Position numbers and translations under genes: made by a program. Source: Ustilaginoidea virens (Eukaryota > Ascomycota > Sordariomycetes > Hypocreales > Clavicipitaceae). From it: a stretch of 64,000 bases of DNA. The first letter of the stretch is position 1, and each line of letters starts with the position of its first letter. Positions 11,525-23,266 of the stretch are shown here, piece by piece. The stretch spans positions 5,260,001 to 5,324,000 of the forward strand of contig NC_057319.1 in assembly GCF_000687475.1 (NCBI RefSeq). Reading direction: 5' to 3'. The notes beneath the pieces are model-generated. The model was given only the letters and a program-made list of their open reading frames with translations. It was not told the DNA's origin and did not search any database.

Positions 11525-11965
11525 AAAGCGGGCGTTGGGACGGGATCGTGTTGCTTTCTTCTTCTTCTTCTTCTTCTTCTTCTTCTTCTTCTTCTTTCTT
11601 CTTTCTTATCGAGGTGGAAGGGAAAGCGTGTGGACGTGGTGGGCGAGACGCACGCACTCATGCAGCCGTCGCTGTCGCTGTCGCTGTCGCTGGGCAAGTC
11701 TTTTGATACGTCTGGGAGATTGGACATGGGGACGACATGTTCTTGTTTTCTTCTGTATCCCTGGGTGTTTAGGCCGGCATGAGGTTGCTGTTTCTAGTCA
11801 CTGTTGAGTACCGTGTCTATCCGAGTATCCGGTTGCATGCGTTGAGCGGGCTCATCTGGTGCGCAGTGCTCCGTCCATGAACTCAGGTGGCTCATGTCGT
11901 TCGCATACGACTAAGTGGTGCGAAGCCGTGAGGAAAGGATGTTGTTGAACCATTACACCAAGTAC

Positions 11966-12000
11966 GTGACGCCACACTAAGTGCGGCCTTACCAGGCTTC
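11966..12000 (+). repeat. Dispersed 35-bp element, copy 1
   Basis: Starts GTGACGCCACAC and ends GGCTTC. It matches 60053-60087 at 29 of 35 positions, with four of the six differences being transitions. It is probably a relic of a transposon end or other dispersed repeat. Confidence 0.55.
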
Positions 12001-12486
12001 CTATAGCTTCTTTTTCATAGATGCCAAGTATCAGCGCATGATTCACCGTCCAAGATGTTTCCCGTGTTGAAGGTCTAGCTCGAGCTACTCTTGGGGCTTG
12101 CAGCAACGTCGGCGTGTCAAAGGTATTCCTTGCGTAACACATACACTCTTCGAAATGATGCTGCCTTGCAAGCTGGTTGCTGTGGCATTGGACCTGCCGG
12201 CAGTGGCTAAGCCATCGCCAAGGGGTATATGGGCATCTCGATATCCGTCCTAGCCTCGGTGGGAGAGTAGCAGTCGAGGTGATCTTCGTGGCATCTTGGA
12301 GAATGCCGGCCTTGACGGCTGCTGCCTCGTAGCTGCGAGTCCTGTAGCGGGAGCACGTATTAGCAAGACCATTGGGCGTTTGTTCACTGGTACACAAGAC
12401 AGGAAATATATAAACTGACAGGCCGGATTTGAGGAAGGAAGGCAGTTGTATTTAGCTACCAGGCATTTACCTAGCTACCAATAACG

Positions 12487-12693
12487 ATGATAGTAACGGT
12501 GTCATTGCTGATTTGCGTGTGGCAGTGTCGAAGCCAGTACTACGCACCTGATAGAAGCCGTCGAGATTCTAGTGCAAAGTACCGGCAACAGGGTTGGTGT
12601 TGTATTGGAGACTCTGGCCTTTCCTCTTGGCTTAATGACTCGACATTCCCAGGTTGTTCTGCTTGCACGAAAGGTGCACATGTACCTTGCTGA
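12487..12693 (+). CDS. Possible small secreted cysteine-rich protein
   Basis: A 68-codon open frame. It starts with a hydrophobic stretch (MIVTVSLLICVW) that could act as a signal peptide and has six cysteines in the remainder (QGWCCIGD, FPGCSACTK, HVPC). No family is recognised and no intron is needed. Size and composition suit a fungal effector-like protein, but a chance frame of this length is common in this spacer. Confidence 0.2.
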   Translation: MIVTVSLLICVWQCRSQYYAPDRSRRDSSAKYRQQGWCCIGDSGLSSWLNDSTFPGCSACTKGAHVPC

Positions 12694-14924
12694 AGCGAAG
12701 CTGCCGTCTTCTCAAACAGCTTCTCCGAGTCATCTCCAACCAATGGCGTGGTATTGATCTTGCCATCGCCAGCCGGCCGTGCAAACCTGCGATTCACCGC
12801 CAAGAATGGCAGGCAGGTGGCATCTTGCATCATTCCCTCACCTTGAGCTCACTGCCCCATACCGATGATGGTGACGATATCATTGTTGATGCTTGTCACG
12901 TCCTTCTACTCCCACGGTAGATGATTCTCGTCGCCGCCATTTACCGTTGGTGCTACTGCCCTCGCGGGTAAGGCGCCGTCTATTGTCCTCCTTCCCAGGC
13001 TTTGAGTATCGCTAGGTGACTGGAAGAAACACGCCGCGAGTCTTTTTTTTGTTTCTGCGCAGATGGAAGTGGACATCACCCTGTGTTTCAATGTCTGGAC
13101 CTATTTTTCTTGGATTTTGCCAAGCATTCTCTGCGATGGTACGCGAAAAGCAGCATCGCAATAATGCTAATAAGGAAAAAGGACGACAATACTGATAGGC
13201 ATCTATGTACCTAGGCTGGCAAGAGGGGAGGTGTCTCCATGTACGACTCATGGGCCGGCTAGCAAGAACCTCAAACTCCAGATCACCAAACAGACGAGAG
13301 ACGTCAGCATGCTGACAAGCTGGTAAAGTGTGAAGGATGGGTTTTTTCTACATCTGACCATGGCACGGCGGGACCTATGTACGACAAGATAGCAGAGACG
13401 CAATACGCAACGACCGCTCAGTTTCAATATTTTTTTCATGGGCCGGGAGAAGGAGAGCGGGCGTTTTTTTCTTCCTCTTTTCCCTTTTTTTTTCCGTTAT
13501 TTTTCAAGGACTCGTTTTCTTGTTTTTATATTGCTTTCTTTGTATTTCTACCTCTTTTCTGTTGTTTTCGGTCAAGTTTTCTTTAGAGGTTGTGGGAACG
13601 ACCAAGGGGTACCTATGCGATTGCGCAGGAATGTACGTGGTACGAAGTGCCAAAAGATATATAGAAGCAGAATAAGACTGATGGTTATTCTAGGAGGGGA
13701 GAAGTCTGGGGCGACGATACCGAATTCCCATCGCTGAATTCACCATGTTTATGCTTTCTAGACTCTTGTCTCCGTCGAGTATATGCTGCTTGGAGGTCTA
13801 TCCGGAGGCGGTGCTGCATTCTGCAGCATTCAACTTAACCTATTATCTTTTTCCTGTACATGAAGACATGGAACGTTTACATCGCGCTGTTTGCAGTGGA
13901 CGGTCTGCCCCCGTGGTGCATTCAGAATCCAGGGATTTATTTATACGGTTCTCATGATGCACGGGTAGTAGTATTTCTTCCCTCTCAAAACGGAGAGTAT
14001 CGCTTTGGAGGTAAAAACGTTGGAGATTGGAGGGTCTACAACCCGTCTACGCCTGCACACATGAGTTCATTCTACACAGGGCCAAGCGGAACGAGAAGGG
14101 CACTGGAATCGATACTATGGATCCGCACTATGTGCTCTAGAGGGATACTGTCAACTAAATCGTCGAATACACAACTAAAAAGTCAGAAAAGTCCAAGTCT
14201 GAATCTAGAGTGACACGCCGCAGCAAAGACCGCGTCAAGAGCGCAGGAATCGCCTTCTATAACGGCGAATGCATTAAAATCTACAACCGCATACCAGGGG
14301 CATCCTCATCGGCAGTATTACCTAGCTACCTATGTAGAAATCCTCGCAACACGGTCTATCGATAGATTCAGGGCTGCTAAATAGCACAGTAGCTAAAAGC
14401 TTAGCAGCTATTGGTAGAGCGGACCTGCTCCAAATCCGCAGTAGAGCACCAGAGCTGTCGACAAGAGCTCCGACGTTTGCAGGGGATAAAACCCCGGCAG
14501 AAATTGCCTCTTTTTGTGATAAACTCACCGGTTTAAAAGAGTAAATCGACTCGGTAGAAAGTGACTGGGCAAAGTTCGCTTAAAATGTTATAACTGCCTT
14601 GAAGACATTAAACGGTCAAGTAAATAGCATATATAAGAAGACAGAGGAGCGTGGCACCTCATTCTGCTACTTTTGTACTGCCTGAAAAGAGTAATTATTC
14701 ACTGCTGTGTTTCCATGTATCGGCCACTGCCGTATTGTGAACGCTGACAGGCATCGTCTCATCCTCGACGCCAAGTATATCAAGTATATACCACTGATGA
14801 GGAATCACGTAATACAGACAAACGCCACCATCGTAGTTTTTTCATCACAAGCGTCATATGCTTCAACCTGTGGTGATGACCCTGCAAGTCGCTCCCAGCG
14901 CGTCACGCACCCGGCGTGAAAGCC

Positions 14925-15806
14925 TCACCTCCTCTTCCTATCCGCCCGCTTCTGCTCGATGCTACTTTCAAAAAGCCGACTCAACGGCCTCTTTCCCCAG
15001 AACAAATACCACACGGGATGCTCATACCCACAGGCAGTCGCCGCGTCTTTCGCGCTCCACATCATGCCGCTTTCCACCTGGTCCACCACGAGGTAGTCGA
15101 AAGTATGGGCTGAACTGACAGCACGGCGATTATTGGCCCCCCGAACTTGTTCGTGGGCAAAGACGTCCATTCCCTCCATCGAGAGCGCCAACATGTTCAT
15201 GGTGAGGGCCTCCGAATCCCTGGCCACAAACTTTATGTTTTTTTGCCCTCCCTTGCGCAGGTTCACAAAGGCCACGCCCGCCAGGCCTCGGCAGCACTGG
15301 TAGTAAAGGGCAGCGACGTGCCTGACCCGGGTGGCCTCTGCGGGCGTGAGCCCGGGCGGCGAATCACGCGCGGGGCTCAGAGGCCAGGTGATCTTGTTGC
15401 CGCAGTAGCTGAGGCGCAAGAGGGTGTTGTCAAAGTCGATCCAGCGGTGGCGCTCGTGCAGTGTGGGATGCAGCTCGTGGCCGACGGGCTGCCCGTACAG
15501 CTTCCTCATCCAGAACCGGGCCTCGGTGCACGAGTTGCCCACGTGGTAGGGAGCCTTCCCCACGGGCTTGAGAGTGAGGCTGGCGTCAACCTCCCATATG
15601 CAGGGGCGTCGGAGGGCCAGGGTCCAAATCGCTTCGCGGATCTCGGGGGGTAGATTGGGGAAGCCGTGGAAGGTGGTTGTAGGGAACGGGTTGTCCCCTG
15701 GTTGTTTGCTCCTGCATTCTTTGCAGTGCTTGTGGTTTTTGCACTTCCTGCAGCTTTTGATGTTGCTCTGGTTGAGGCCGTGGCGGCTATTCTTCTGGCC
15801 CTTCAT
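14925..15806 (-). CDS. 2EXR domain protein
   Basis: Single-exon protein of 293 residues. After a basic, Cys-rich N-terminus (SCRKCKNHKHCKECRSK, perhaps a metal site) comes the hallmark of the fungal 2EXR family, FPNLPPEIREAIWTLAL, at about residues 47-65. Later parts (FDNTLLRLSYCGN, VRHVAALY) fit the usual helical body. The family is large in filamentous ascomycetes and its function is unknown. It stands alone between AT-rich decayed spacers, as accessory genes often do. Confidence 0.8.
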   Translation of the reverse strand: MKGQKNSRHGLNQSNIKSCRKCKNHKHCKECRSKQPGDNPFPTTTFHGFPNLPPEIREAIWTLALRRPCIWEVDASLTLKPVGKAPYHVGNSCTEARFWMRKLYGQPVGHELHPTLHERHRWIDFDNTLLRLSYCGNKITWPLSPARDSPPGLTPAEATRVRHVAALYYQCCRGLAGVAFVNLRKGGQKNIKFVARDSEALTMNMLALSMEGMDVFAHEQVRGANNRRAVSSAHTFDYLVVDQVESGMMWSAKDAATACGYEHPVWYLFWGKRPLSRLFESSIEQKRADRKRR

Positions 15807-17193
15807 GGTGCGAGGCGGCTTTGCTTCAGGGTTGACGGTGCAGAATCCAATGCTGCGCGCACAATGCGATGACGATCAAATTTGATACAAGTGGGATAAG
15901 TCGACGCAGAACCTGATGTTGTGTAAGACGTGATGATTAAATCTGACACGTCATATGAAGTAACAAGTTATTGAGAATCTGATATTGTTCGAGCTCTGAC
16001 AAGTCTTAGAATCTGATATCGCTCAAGCGTCGAAATTCAAAATGCTTCAGGAGGAAGGAAGAAAAGTCCTGGGCTGCAAGACGAGAGAGCCCTCGCTTTA
16101 TACCCCGGAAAGCGGAGACTACTGTGAATTGAAGATGAAGAGGGCGTCGAAATCTGCTCTGGTTATGCTTTATCGAAATGTGCGCCTCGTTGAGCCTATT
16201 TTGTAGAAGCACGTCTGATAAAGTCAGTCGGCGCAAATGAGTTTGAGCATGGGGGCGGCTGTGCGAGTTAGTTTCCAAAGGCTATCCCTATGAAGGTGCT
16301 AAGGTGCAGCTTTTGTACCAGACCAGGGATTAAGCTAATAAAAACACAATATGTTAAAGGGTATTTTGGCGGGCGAGGAAATAGTATAATAGCGTAAGTA
16401 TCCGCAATATCTAGATTTACTAGACTTATGAAGCGCTGCGTCGCACTTCGTGTAGGGCGTATACGGCGTTATAAGGCGATTCCTGCTAATCTGGCCACAG
16501 GCAATAGGCCTCGTCGGGCCTTATCAATAGGCTGTTTAATGTAGCAGGCATACATCCTAGTATTAGTTAGTAGATCTATTATAATTGCCAGAATCACTAT
16601 TTAAGGGTCTTCGTGGCGAAGGTTTGGCGGCTGGACGGGTTGCCATGGAGGTACCTGCTAGGTATTCAGCAAACGCTGCACCTTAGCGCCTTGAAAGGGA
16701 CATGGATGAATTTGAAAAAAAGCTTTAGCAAGCGTACCATTTCACGCCCGTTTGGGGTTGATGCTTGGTGGCGCACGAGGCTAGGAGTCGAGGACGGACC
16801 GGGCCGTTTGACCACCTGCGCCGTTACCTCGTATCCCCTTGGCCCTGATAGTTGATGATTTTTTGACATTTTTCATATTGGTGTCCTAGGCAGAGGGAGG
16901 CTGTAAGGACATGCTGGAAGCGATGCTGCTGGTTCCACTGATGCTGTCGTGCGACAAGTTTCTGTTTTGATTCATCAATGTCTGGTCACTCACTGGTGGC
17001 AGGCAGCGTTTGCCCTTCCTTGGCTACGACGGCAGACTGCCATACTGCATACTGTGCCAAAAGGCGAGGCGCACCTTTTGCTACACGGTGCCCTGCCCTC
17101 TGCATCACTACCTCATATCTCCGATGATCCTGCCGAGAGGCAAGGGGAATTCAAACGAGCAGACATATTCTTTCTGTTCCAGGACCACCCACC
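15807..17193. other. AT-rich spacer
   Basis: About 1.4 kb. 15870-16030 has recurring words around TCTGATAT and GACGTGATG. 16320-16610 is TA-rich with stops in every frame and contains GTATACGGCGTTATAAGGCG, partly like the 60053 element. From 16610 the base composition returns to normal toward the exchanger gene, whose promoter lies at 16900-17190. Confidence 0.5.
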
Positions 17194-18570
17194 ATGGAAG
17201 CCCCGAGACGAGACCATGTCCGCCCAGAGAGGTCGCTGATACGAGCAATCTCCAACGCCAATGTATTCTTGCTGCTTGTGCCGCTGGGTTTCATCGCCTA
17301 CGCAGAGAAATGGCCCGACGCGCTTGTTGCGTCCTTCAACCTAGCTGCCATCATACCGCTGTCGGTCCATCTCTCTGCTGCGTCAGGCGCGATTGGCAAT
17401 CGATGGGGCAGCTTGATAGGCGGGTTGGTAAATGCCACCTTTGGCAACACCGTCGAGCTGATTGTACGTCCTCGACTCCTTGCCAAGAAAATCAAAGAAA
17501 CGCAGCAACTGACTTCTGACTGACGATTCAAGGTGGGTGTCCTCGCCGTGCTTCGAAATGAGCCTCGCATGGCCCAGTCCATCATGGTTGGAAGCATCTT
17601 GTCGGACATTCTCTTGGTATGTCTCGGCCGGTTGGCCCTGGTGCGCTGGCATCCATCAGGCTCGTCTAACGAATCGCAGGTTCAAGGGTGCTGCTTCATC
17701 GCAGGAGCCCGCAGCACAGGGGTCCTCCAAGTCAACGCGGCCATTGCTGACACTCTCTCCACGCTCATGATCATCACCACGGTGGCTCTGGTCCTACCCG
17801 CTGCCTTGTGCTCTACGTTGACGTCCAGGGGGGGCAGCTTCCATGTAGACAGCATGGTCATCAGCTTCAGCCGCGCTACGGCAGTGGTCCTCCTCGGCGT
17901 GTACATTGCCTATCTGTATTTCCAGCTGAAAACCCATGCATCCATCTTTGTGGATCAAGAGCAGGATGGGCAAGACGAAGCGGACAACCGTATCGACACC
18001 GAAGCAGAAACGCAGGCTGCAACTTGCTCCGTCGACAGGCCATCTATGCTAAAAGTCGCGGCCGCTAGAGTCATTCTGGTCAGCTCCGGCCTCATCATTG
18101 CCAAATGCACCACCAACTTTATGGAATCCCTGGACGGCATGGCCGAAACACTGGGAGTTTCCAAGACTTTTGTCGCCATCATTGTCATCCCCGTGGCTAG
18201 CAATGCCTCGGAAATGGCGCAGGTGGTGGATGCGTCTCGGAAACAAAAGATTGACTTTGCCATTGGGGTTATAATTGGGAGCATCCTGCAGATTGCCCTG
18301 TTTGTTCTGCCGATGCTGGTGATTGTTGGGTGGGCGTTGCGCCAAAGAATGGATTTATATTTCGAGCCGTCACAGACGTACATCCTGCTGTTGGCCGTGG
18401 TCCTGGTCAACCAGGTGCTACAGGACAAACACTACACGTTTTTGCATGGAGCACTGTTGATTTCCGTGTACGTTGGGAATTTTAAAGAGTCTACCCTTTA
18501 TTTTAAGCATGTTGCTAATCTGTATCTTGACCGCAGGTATGTGGTTGTTATGGCAGCCTACTTCACATGA
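17194..18570 (+). CDS. Vacuolar Ca2+/H+ exchanger, CAX/VCX1 type (copy A)
   Basis: Predicted to move cytosolic Ca2+ into the vacuole in exchange for protons. Exons are 17194-17463, 17533-17616, 17680-18467 and 18537-18570, giving 391 residues with about 10-11 hydrophobic segments. Both antiporter repeats are recognisable: c-1 NATFGNTVELIVGVLAV and c-2 IPVASNASEM followed by IGVIIGSILQIALFVLP. The two exchange glutamates of the CAX family are present, although the His after the second is Met here. A short acidic loop divides the two halves, as in Vcx1. Its 3' end faces copy B with only 42 bp between the stops. Of the three neighbours this one looks the most likely to transport. Confidence 0.88.
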
Positions 18571-18612
18571 ATTACGCCTGGCCGGCAGCTTGGCCGAGCG
18601 ACACAGTCAGTG

Positions 18613-20177
18613 TCATGGAGTCGTCATGCCAGAAGAAGGACTGCTGGCGCCTTCGGGTCGAAGGTATAAAGCCGTAGCAATGGTTAGGTATCTGCAGACA
18701 AAACTATTAGCGAAGCGTTGCATGGCCAAGTGACTGGCGACGACAACTGACGTTCCCATGAGCATAATTCCTTCAAAGTACGTCGTCTTCCCATGCTGGA
18801 CCAGGTACGTCATGATCAAAATGGCCAACAGGAAAATTACGGTTTCAAACAATCCGAAACTGAGCCTCATGGGCACGCCCACGGCCCACCCCAGCATCAC
18901 AAGCATAGGCAAGATGAATAGCTCCGTGTCGAACACGTTGGTCATGATGGAACGGATAGCAAAGTCCAGCCTGCTTATCTGTTCAGGCAGCGGACTGGCA
19001 TCCGACCTCGTGTGCCGTGCTATTGTCACAGCTTTCGTCAAACTGCCTGCTTGTGGCAACACGACCATCGCAGCAAAGGACTCTGGAATAGCCAACGTCT
19101 TGGACGCAACCGATAACCTGGAGACAAGATAGTAGGACGATGCGAATGTGCAGAAGAGCGCCGCTAGGCTCGTACGAAGGAGGTGAGCACGGCTGCTGCA
19201 GCTGCGGCTGGTCCCTGAAGCCTCACGGGGACTGCCGGAATTACGCGGAAATATTCTGCGGTGGGTTTGGAAGCGAAACACCAGATATGCCAGGAATAGA
19301 AGCATTTGGACGACGGACGTGGCGCGAGAGAGGAAGAGATGGTGGTCTGGTAGGGAATGACTGCGAGCCTTGTTCTCCTGGCCGGCCAAGGCCATGACTG
19401 TCGGGATGGCAAGGCAGATGGATGCGCTCATGACGAGGGACGACATGATGGATGTTCGGGCCTTGCTGAATGTCTTTTCTTTCTTGCCGTAGCTGGCGAC
19501 GAGGAAGCTGCCTCCGAGGACCTGCAAACATGATGACTGTCAGTTGTGCTGGGGTAAGTTGGCAAAGAGCAGGTTTTTTTTTTTTTTTTTTTTTTTTCCT
19601 CTTTCTTTTTCTTTTCGGTATTTCACTTGGACGACTCACAAATAAGCAATATGTCAGGATACTGCCTATCATGATTCCCTGGGCAATGCGAGTCTCATTC
19701 AGGAAGAGGGCGCAGATGCCGAGCTGCCAGTTGCCGTTAGCCGTGGGTTGGAGGAAGTGCGTGGTTTGTTTGTTTGTTTACCGCAATCTCAGTGGCATTG
19801 CCCAATACCGCCCCGAGCAACCCCCCCAGGAGGGCGGAATCGCCCGTGGCGACGAGGACAGAGTAGAGAATCAGCCCGGGAAGAGGCACCAGGGCCATCA
19901 AGTTGAGCAAAAACACGGTGACGGCTGGTTGCTGCAGCAGGCCGGCGATGATGCCAGCCGGGGCAAATATCAGGAGCGCCTTTGTGGGACTGGAGTAGAG
20001 CTCCTTCAACAGGCCGCCAATCTCTTGGCGGGTATCGGGTTGCATTCGCAAAAACACGGACGGGGTTCGGGCGATCCCAGGAGGCGGAGGCTGCGATTCC
20101 TCGCCATCCAAGAGGGCGCTGTTGTCGGCCATGGCTCTTCGACGGGCTCGGATGGTGTCGGGCAGAACCTTGGCCAT
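18613..20177 (-). CDS. CAX-type exchanger homologue with degenerate second repeat (copy B)
   Basis: Exons on the minus strand are 20177-19782, 19723-19640, 19521-18752 and 18691-18613, giving 442 residues. The second exon is 28 codons, exactly as in copies A and C, and the last intron is in phase 2 in all three, so they share an ancestor. The c-1 repeat is intact (GAVLGNATEIA, then LGICALFLNE). The c-2 repeat is not: the expected GNAAE is replaced by LPQAGSLTKAV, with no Glu, and the following IGSxIQIALF motif has become RSIMTNVFDTELF. Ca2+/H+ exchange by the canonical mechanism is therefore doubtful, though membrane segments and splice sites are kept. The third intron contains a long A/T homopolymer. 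Longer in-frame starts exist up to 20294. Confidence 0.8.
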
Positions 20178-20500
20178 GGTTTCCGGCCTCTTTTTCTTTA
20201 ATTTTTTCCCGCGTCGGGATTTCGATGGATTGACCGGAGGGGTTGGCGACAAGCCCGCCCTCCCCGCAGGCAGGAGAGTGCAAAGATCGGACATGACCGG
20301 CTGCGAGATGACGTGACGTGCCTAAGCGTCGAGTCCTGCAGCTCAGACATTTCGTCTTGTCGCCGTCCTGCAGAGCCACCCTATCAAGGGCCATCAGAGG
20401 GGAGAAGGGGGGGGGGGCTCTCCACTTGCCCGCCGAGCGAGACTGTGTCGTCGTGGTTTTGACGAGGTTCAAACCTCTGGATGTCGCCGGCATTGTCACC
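20178..20500. promoter_or_regulatory. Shared divergent promoter region of exchanger copies B and C
   Basis: 323 bp between two divergent starts, so it must hold both core promoters and 5' UTRs. There is no clear TATA box. A G run lies at 20407-20416. Confidence 0.45.
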
Positions 20501-21967
20501 ATGAGCCTCAGTTCCGACGCAGCGAGACCGCTGCTTGCGCCAGACGAAGCCCGCCAGACCAGCCACGGGATCCTGCCTCTGGCACGGCGCATTATCGACG
20601 AAGCTCGACACTCTCTGGTCGCGGCCCTCACATGCAGCTACTTCAACGTGCTGCTACCATGTGTTCCTCTCGGCCTGCTAGCCGGTCGATGGGGGTGGCC
20701 GCCCGCCGTCGCTTTCACCTTGAACTTTTTGGCCATGCTGCCCCTGGCTTCTATCCTGACCTTTGGGACCGAGCAGCTGGCCGCCATTGTCGGGTCCGTG
20801 GCGGGAGGCCTGATCAACGCCACGTTTGGTAACGCCGTCGAAATGATTGTGCGGCTTCACTCACGTCTCCCCGGGATCCTCGCGACACTGACAGCCACGC
20901 TAGGTGGGAATAAGCGCCCTGAGGGAAGACGACATTGCCATCGTGCAGTCGAGCATGATTGGAAGCATCCTGTCGTCCATCCTACTGGTAGGCAGACACC
21001 GTCCAACCTCCCCGCTCCCCTTTTCTCCTGCCGCAAGATGGAGGAGAAAAAAATCACCTGGTGACAGGGCTCGCGCGTGCGCTAGATTCTCGGGCTGTGC
21101 TTCCTTCTCTCCGGCCTGGGCAAGCACTCGGTCGACATCAACATGGACGTCGCGGGCGTCCTGACCTCGCTCATGATCATATCGTGCGTGTCCCTCATCA
21201 TGCCGTCGGCGCTGCACCTGGCGAGCCCGCAGCCCGGCGACCCGGGCGACCGCCCCAGCCCGCAGGTCCTGCTGCTCTCCCGCGTCACGTCCGTGATCCT
21301 CCTGGCCCTGTACCTCGTCTACCTGTACTTCCAGTCCGTCACGCACGCAGACCTCTTCCGCGAGGACGAGGACCCGCCCCAGGTCCGGCTGCACGGCGTG
21401 TCCAGCAGCGCCGTGCTGGTCCTCGCCACCGCCGGCGTGTCCTGCTGCTCCGACGCCCTGGTCGAAAGCGTCGACGGCTTCGTCGAGGCCCTCCGCGTCA
21501 GCCGCAGCTTCGTCGGCCTGGTGGTCGTGCCCGTCGTCGGCAACGCGGCGTGCCTGGTCGGCACCGCGCAATGGTCCCGGGCGGGCCGCGTCAGCCTGGC
21601 CGTGTCGGTCATTGTGGGGGCCACGCTGCAGATCTCGCTCTTCGTGACGCCCCTGCTGACGGTGGTGGGGTGGGCGATGGGCAAGCCCATGTCGCTGCAG
21701 TTTGACGTGTTTGAGACGATTGTGCTGACCATGTCGACGTTGGTGGTCAACTGCGTAGTGCGCGACGGGTCGACGAATTACTTTGAGGGGCTGCTCCTGC
21801 TGGGCACGTAAGTCGTGATTGCAAAATTCCCGGTTCGGCCCCCTTCCCCCCCCACGGTTTGGGGGCTGAGTGCTAACGGCTGGCGGTCTTGCAGGTATGT
21901 CATTGTCGCGATTGCGTTCCTGGTGAACCCTGATGACGTGTCGACGGTTGCTGGGTGGGGTCAGTAG
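20501..21967 (+). CDS. CAX-type exchanger homologue, Glu-to-Cys in second repeat (copy C)
   Basis: Exons are 20501-20848, 20904-20987, 21086-21807 and 21895-21967, giving 408 residues; all junctions keep frame and the 28-codon second exon is shared with copies A and B. c-1 is canonical (NATFGNAVEMIVGISAL). c-2 reads VVPVVGNAACLVG: the GNAA core is kept but the glutamate that should follow is Cys. The downstream VIVGATLQISLFVTPLL is well conserved, as is the final hairpin YFEGLLLLGTYVIVAIAFLV. The substitution should impair classical Ca2+/H+ exchange, or point to another ion or a regulatory role. The start was chosen for its CACCATGA context. Codon use is more GC-rich than in copies A and B. 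Confidence 0.85.
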
Positions 21968-23262
21968 GTTCACGGGGCGCGTTTGAAGATGGAAGATGAA
22001 GCATGGCATCTTGGGTGTCGAAGGGCGGCACGGGCCTGGCAAGAAGAAAGGCCCTCGAGCGGGATGTCGAGTCTTGGTGTTGCGCTGAATACCAAGTTGG
22101 TGCTTTTGCAGCACGCGCACCATTTCCCACCACGATTCTCCAAAAAGAAAGAAAAGAAAAGAAAAGTAAAGAAAAAGAGACCGCCTCTTTGCCACCCCTC
22201 AGTTGCTGCTCCAACATCCATCAAGTGCGAGGTCAAACCTTCCCCCGGCCGCCCGGCCCGGCATCACGAGTCATCCCTGGGCCTGCGCCTCCGCCGCCAC
22301 TCGGCCTTGCCCCCCGCGTAGACGCACCGCTTGCACCGCGTGCACACTCCGGGTGCAGGGGTTGCTGGGTCCCCGGGGGAGGGCGGGTTGGGCGCGAGTC
22401 AGGTTTCGGTCCGGCCAGCAAAGCGTATATTTAGACGGGGCGCAGCCTGCCGTCCGTGCTGCTTGGGTCGGGGCCGACGGCCATAGCCAGCAAGGGCTTG
22501 GACGCGCATGACTGGTATTCAGGGGCAGGCGTAGTCTTAGACACCTGGCAGCTTCGGCGACCTGCATCCCATCCCGTCCGCGGCGGCACCAAGCTCGATC
22601 CCATCGATCAAGCGACGACGGCGCACCACCACCGGGCCAGAGCGTACATATTGCCAGTCCTACATACCAAACACGGCGGGAGCGGCCTGCATATCCCCCC
22701 GCGGGACCCTCGGCGCCCTCGTAACCTTGAGCACGTAAACACGCAGTCTTCGGAATTTGAGTCTGCGGTCCGCGCAGTCGGCCGCTAGCCCAAGTAGAAA
22801 CTTTTACTCTCGCACGCATTTTTCGTAGCAGTGACGTTGCTTATTTTCGCTGCTCGAAGAGAAATCGTGCACACGTGACCGCGGCGTATATATAAATGCT
22901 ATGTCGTCGGCTTTAGCCGAGCCAACTGCCCCTTTCTCTCTCTGAGATAGTCGGAAGCGTTATAGTGATATGGTGACGCGTTAACTATAATCACCTAGCA
23001 CTCTGGCACCCTGCTCGCGGCCCTATGTACAACTAGGTATGTATCTCTTGGGTATTTTCTAAGCAGAGTATCGTGATAAGAGTCGCTTCCAAGGCTATTG
23101 CGTGGCAAATGTCGTGATGATGTGTAGTGTAGACAGGAGAAAGGGGTGTGGGATAGAAAGGAGAAACGTGTATAGAGCGGCAGGAAAGACAAGGTACGAG
23201 TTCTGTTTTGGACTCGCGGCCGACTGCGCGGACTGCATATTCGAATTTCGACGAATGCGTGC
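21968..23262. other. Spacer between exchanger C and the secreted-protein pair
   Basis: About 1.3 kb with no supportable gene. It contains one arm of an inverted repeat (the other arm starts just inside this spacer and runs into the next gene), and an A/G-rich tract at 22140-22180. Short peptides encoded by the two arms resemble each other (SSEFESAVRAVGR and SSKFEYAVRAVGR), so both may derive from one lost coding sequence. Confidence 0.5.
22735..22790 (+). repeat. Inverted repeat, left arm
   Basis: 56 bp that match the complement of 23211-23266 at about 45 positions; the core GTCCGCGCAGTCGGCCGC is identical. The loop between the arms is about 420 bp. Confidence 0.7.
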
Positions 23263-23266
23263 TCAC
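23211..23266 (-). repeat. Inverted repeat, right arm
   Basis: Partner of 22735-22790. It reaches the stop codon of the repeat-bearing secreted gene, so that gene's 3' end lies within the element. Confidence 0.7.

Larger units (their letters stand above)
11525..14924. other. 3.4-kb spacer with decayed DNA
   Basis: No convincing conserved gene. (TTC)n lies at about 11556-11607 and a GTCGCT hexamer repeat at 11668-11693. 13000-14850 is AT-rich with frequent stops on both strands. A fragment at 14370-14545 reads open on both strands (plus: SRAPELSTRAPTF) and could be a remnant of a mobile-element protein, but I cannot place it in a family. Confidence 0.5.

Noticed and set aside
11852..12397. 181-codon minus-strand frame
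   Set aside because: No recognisable motif, and it overlaps the dispersed-repeat copy; composition resembles the surrounding spacer.
14322..14528. 68-codon minus-strand frame in AT-rich DNA
   Set aside because: Open on both strands by chance or as a relic; no start context or family could be assigned.
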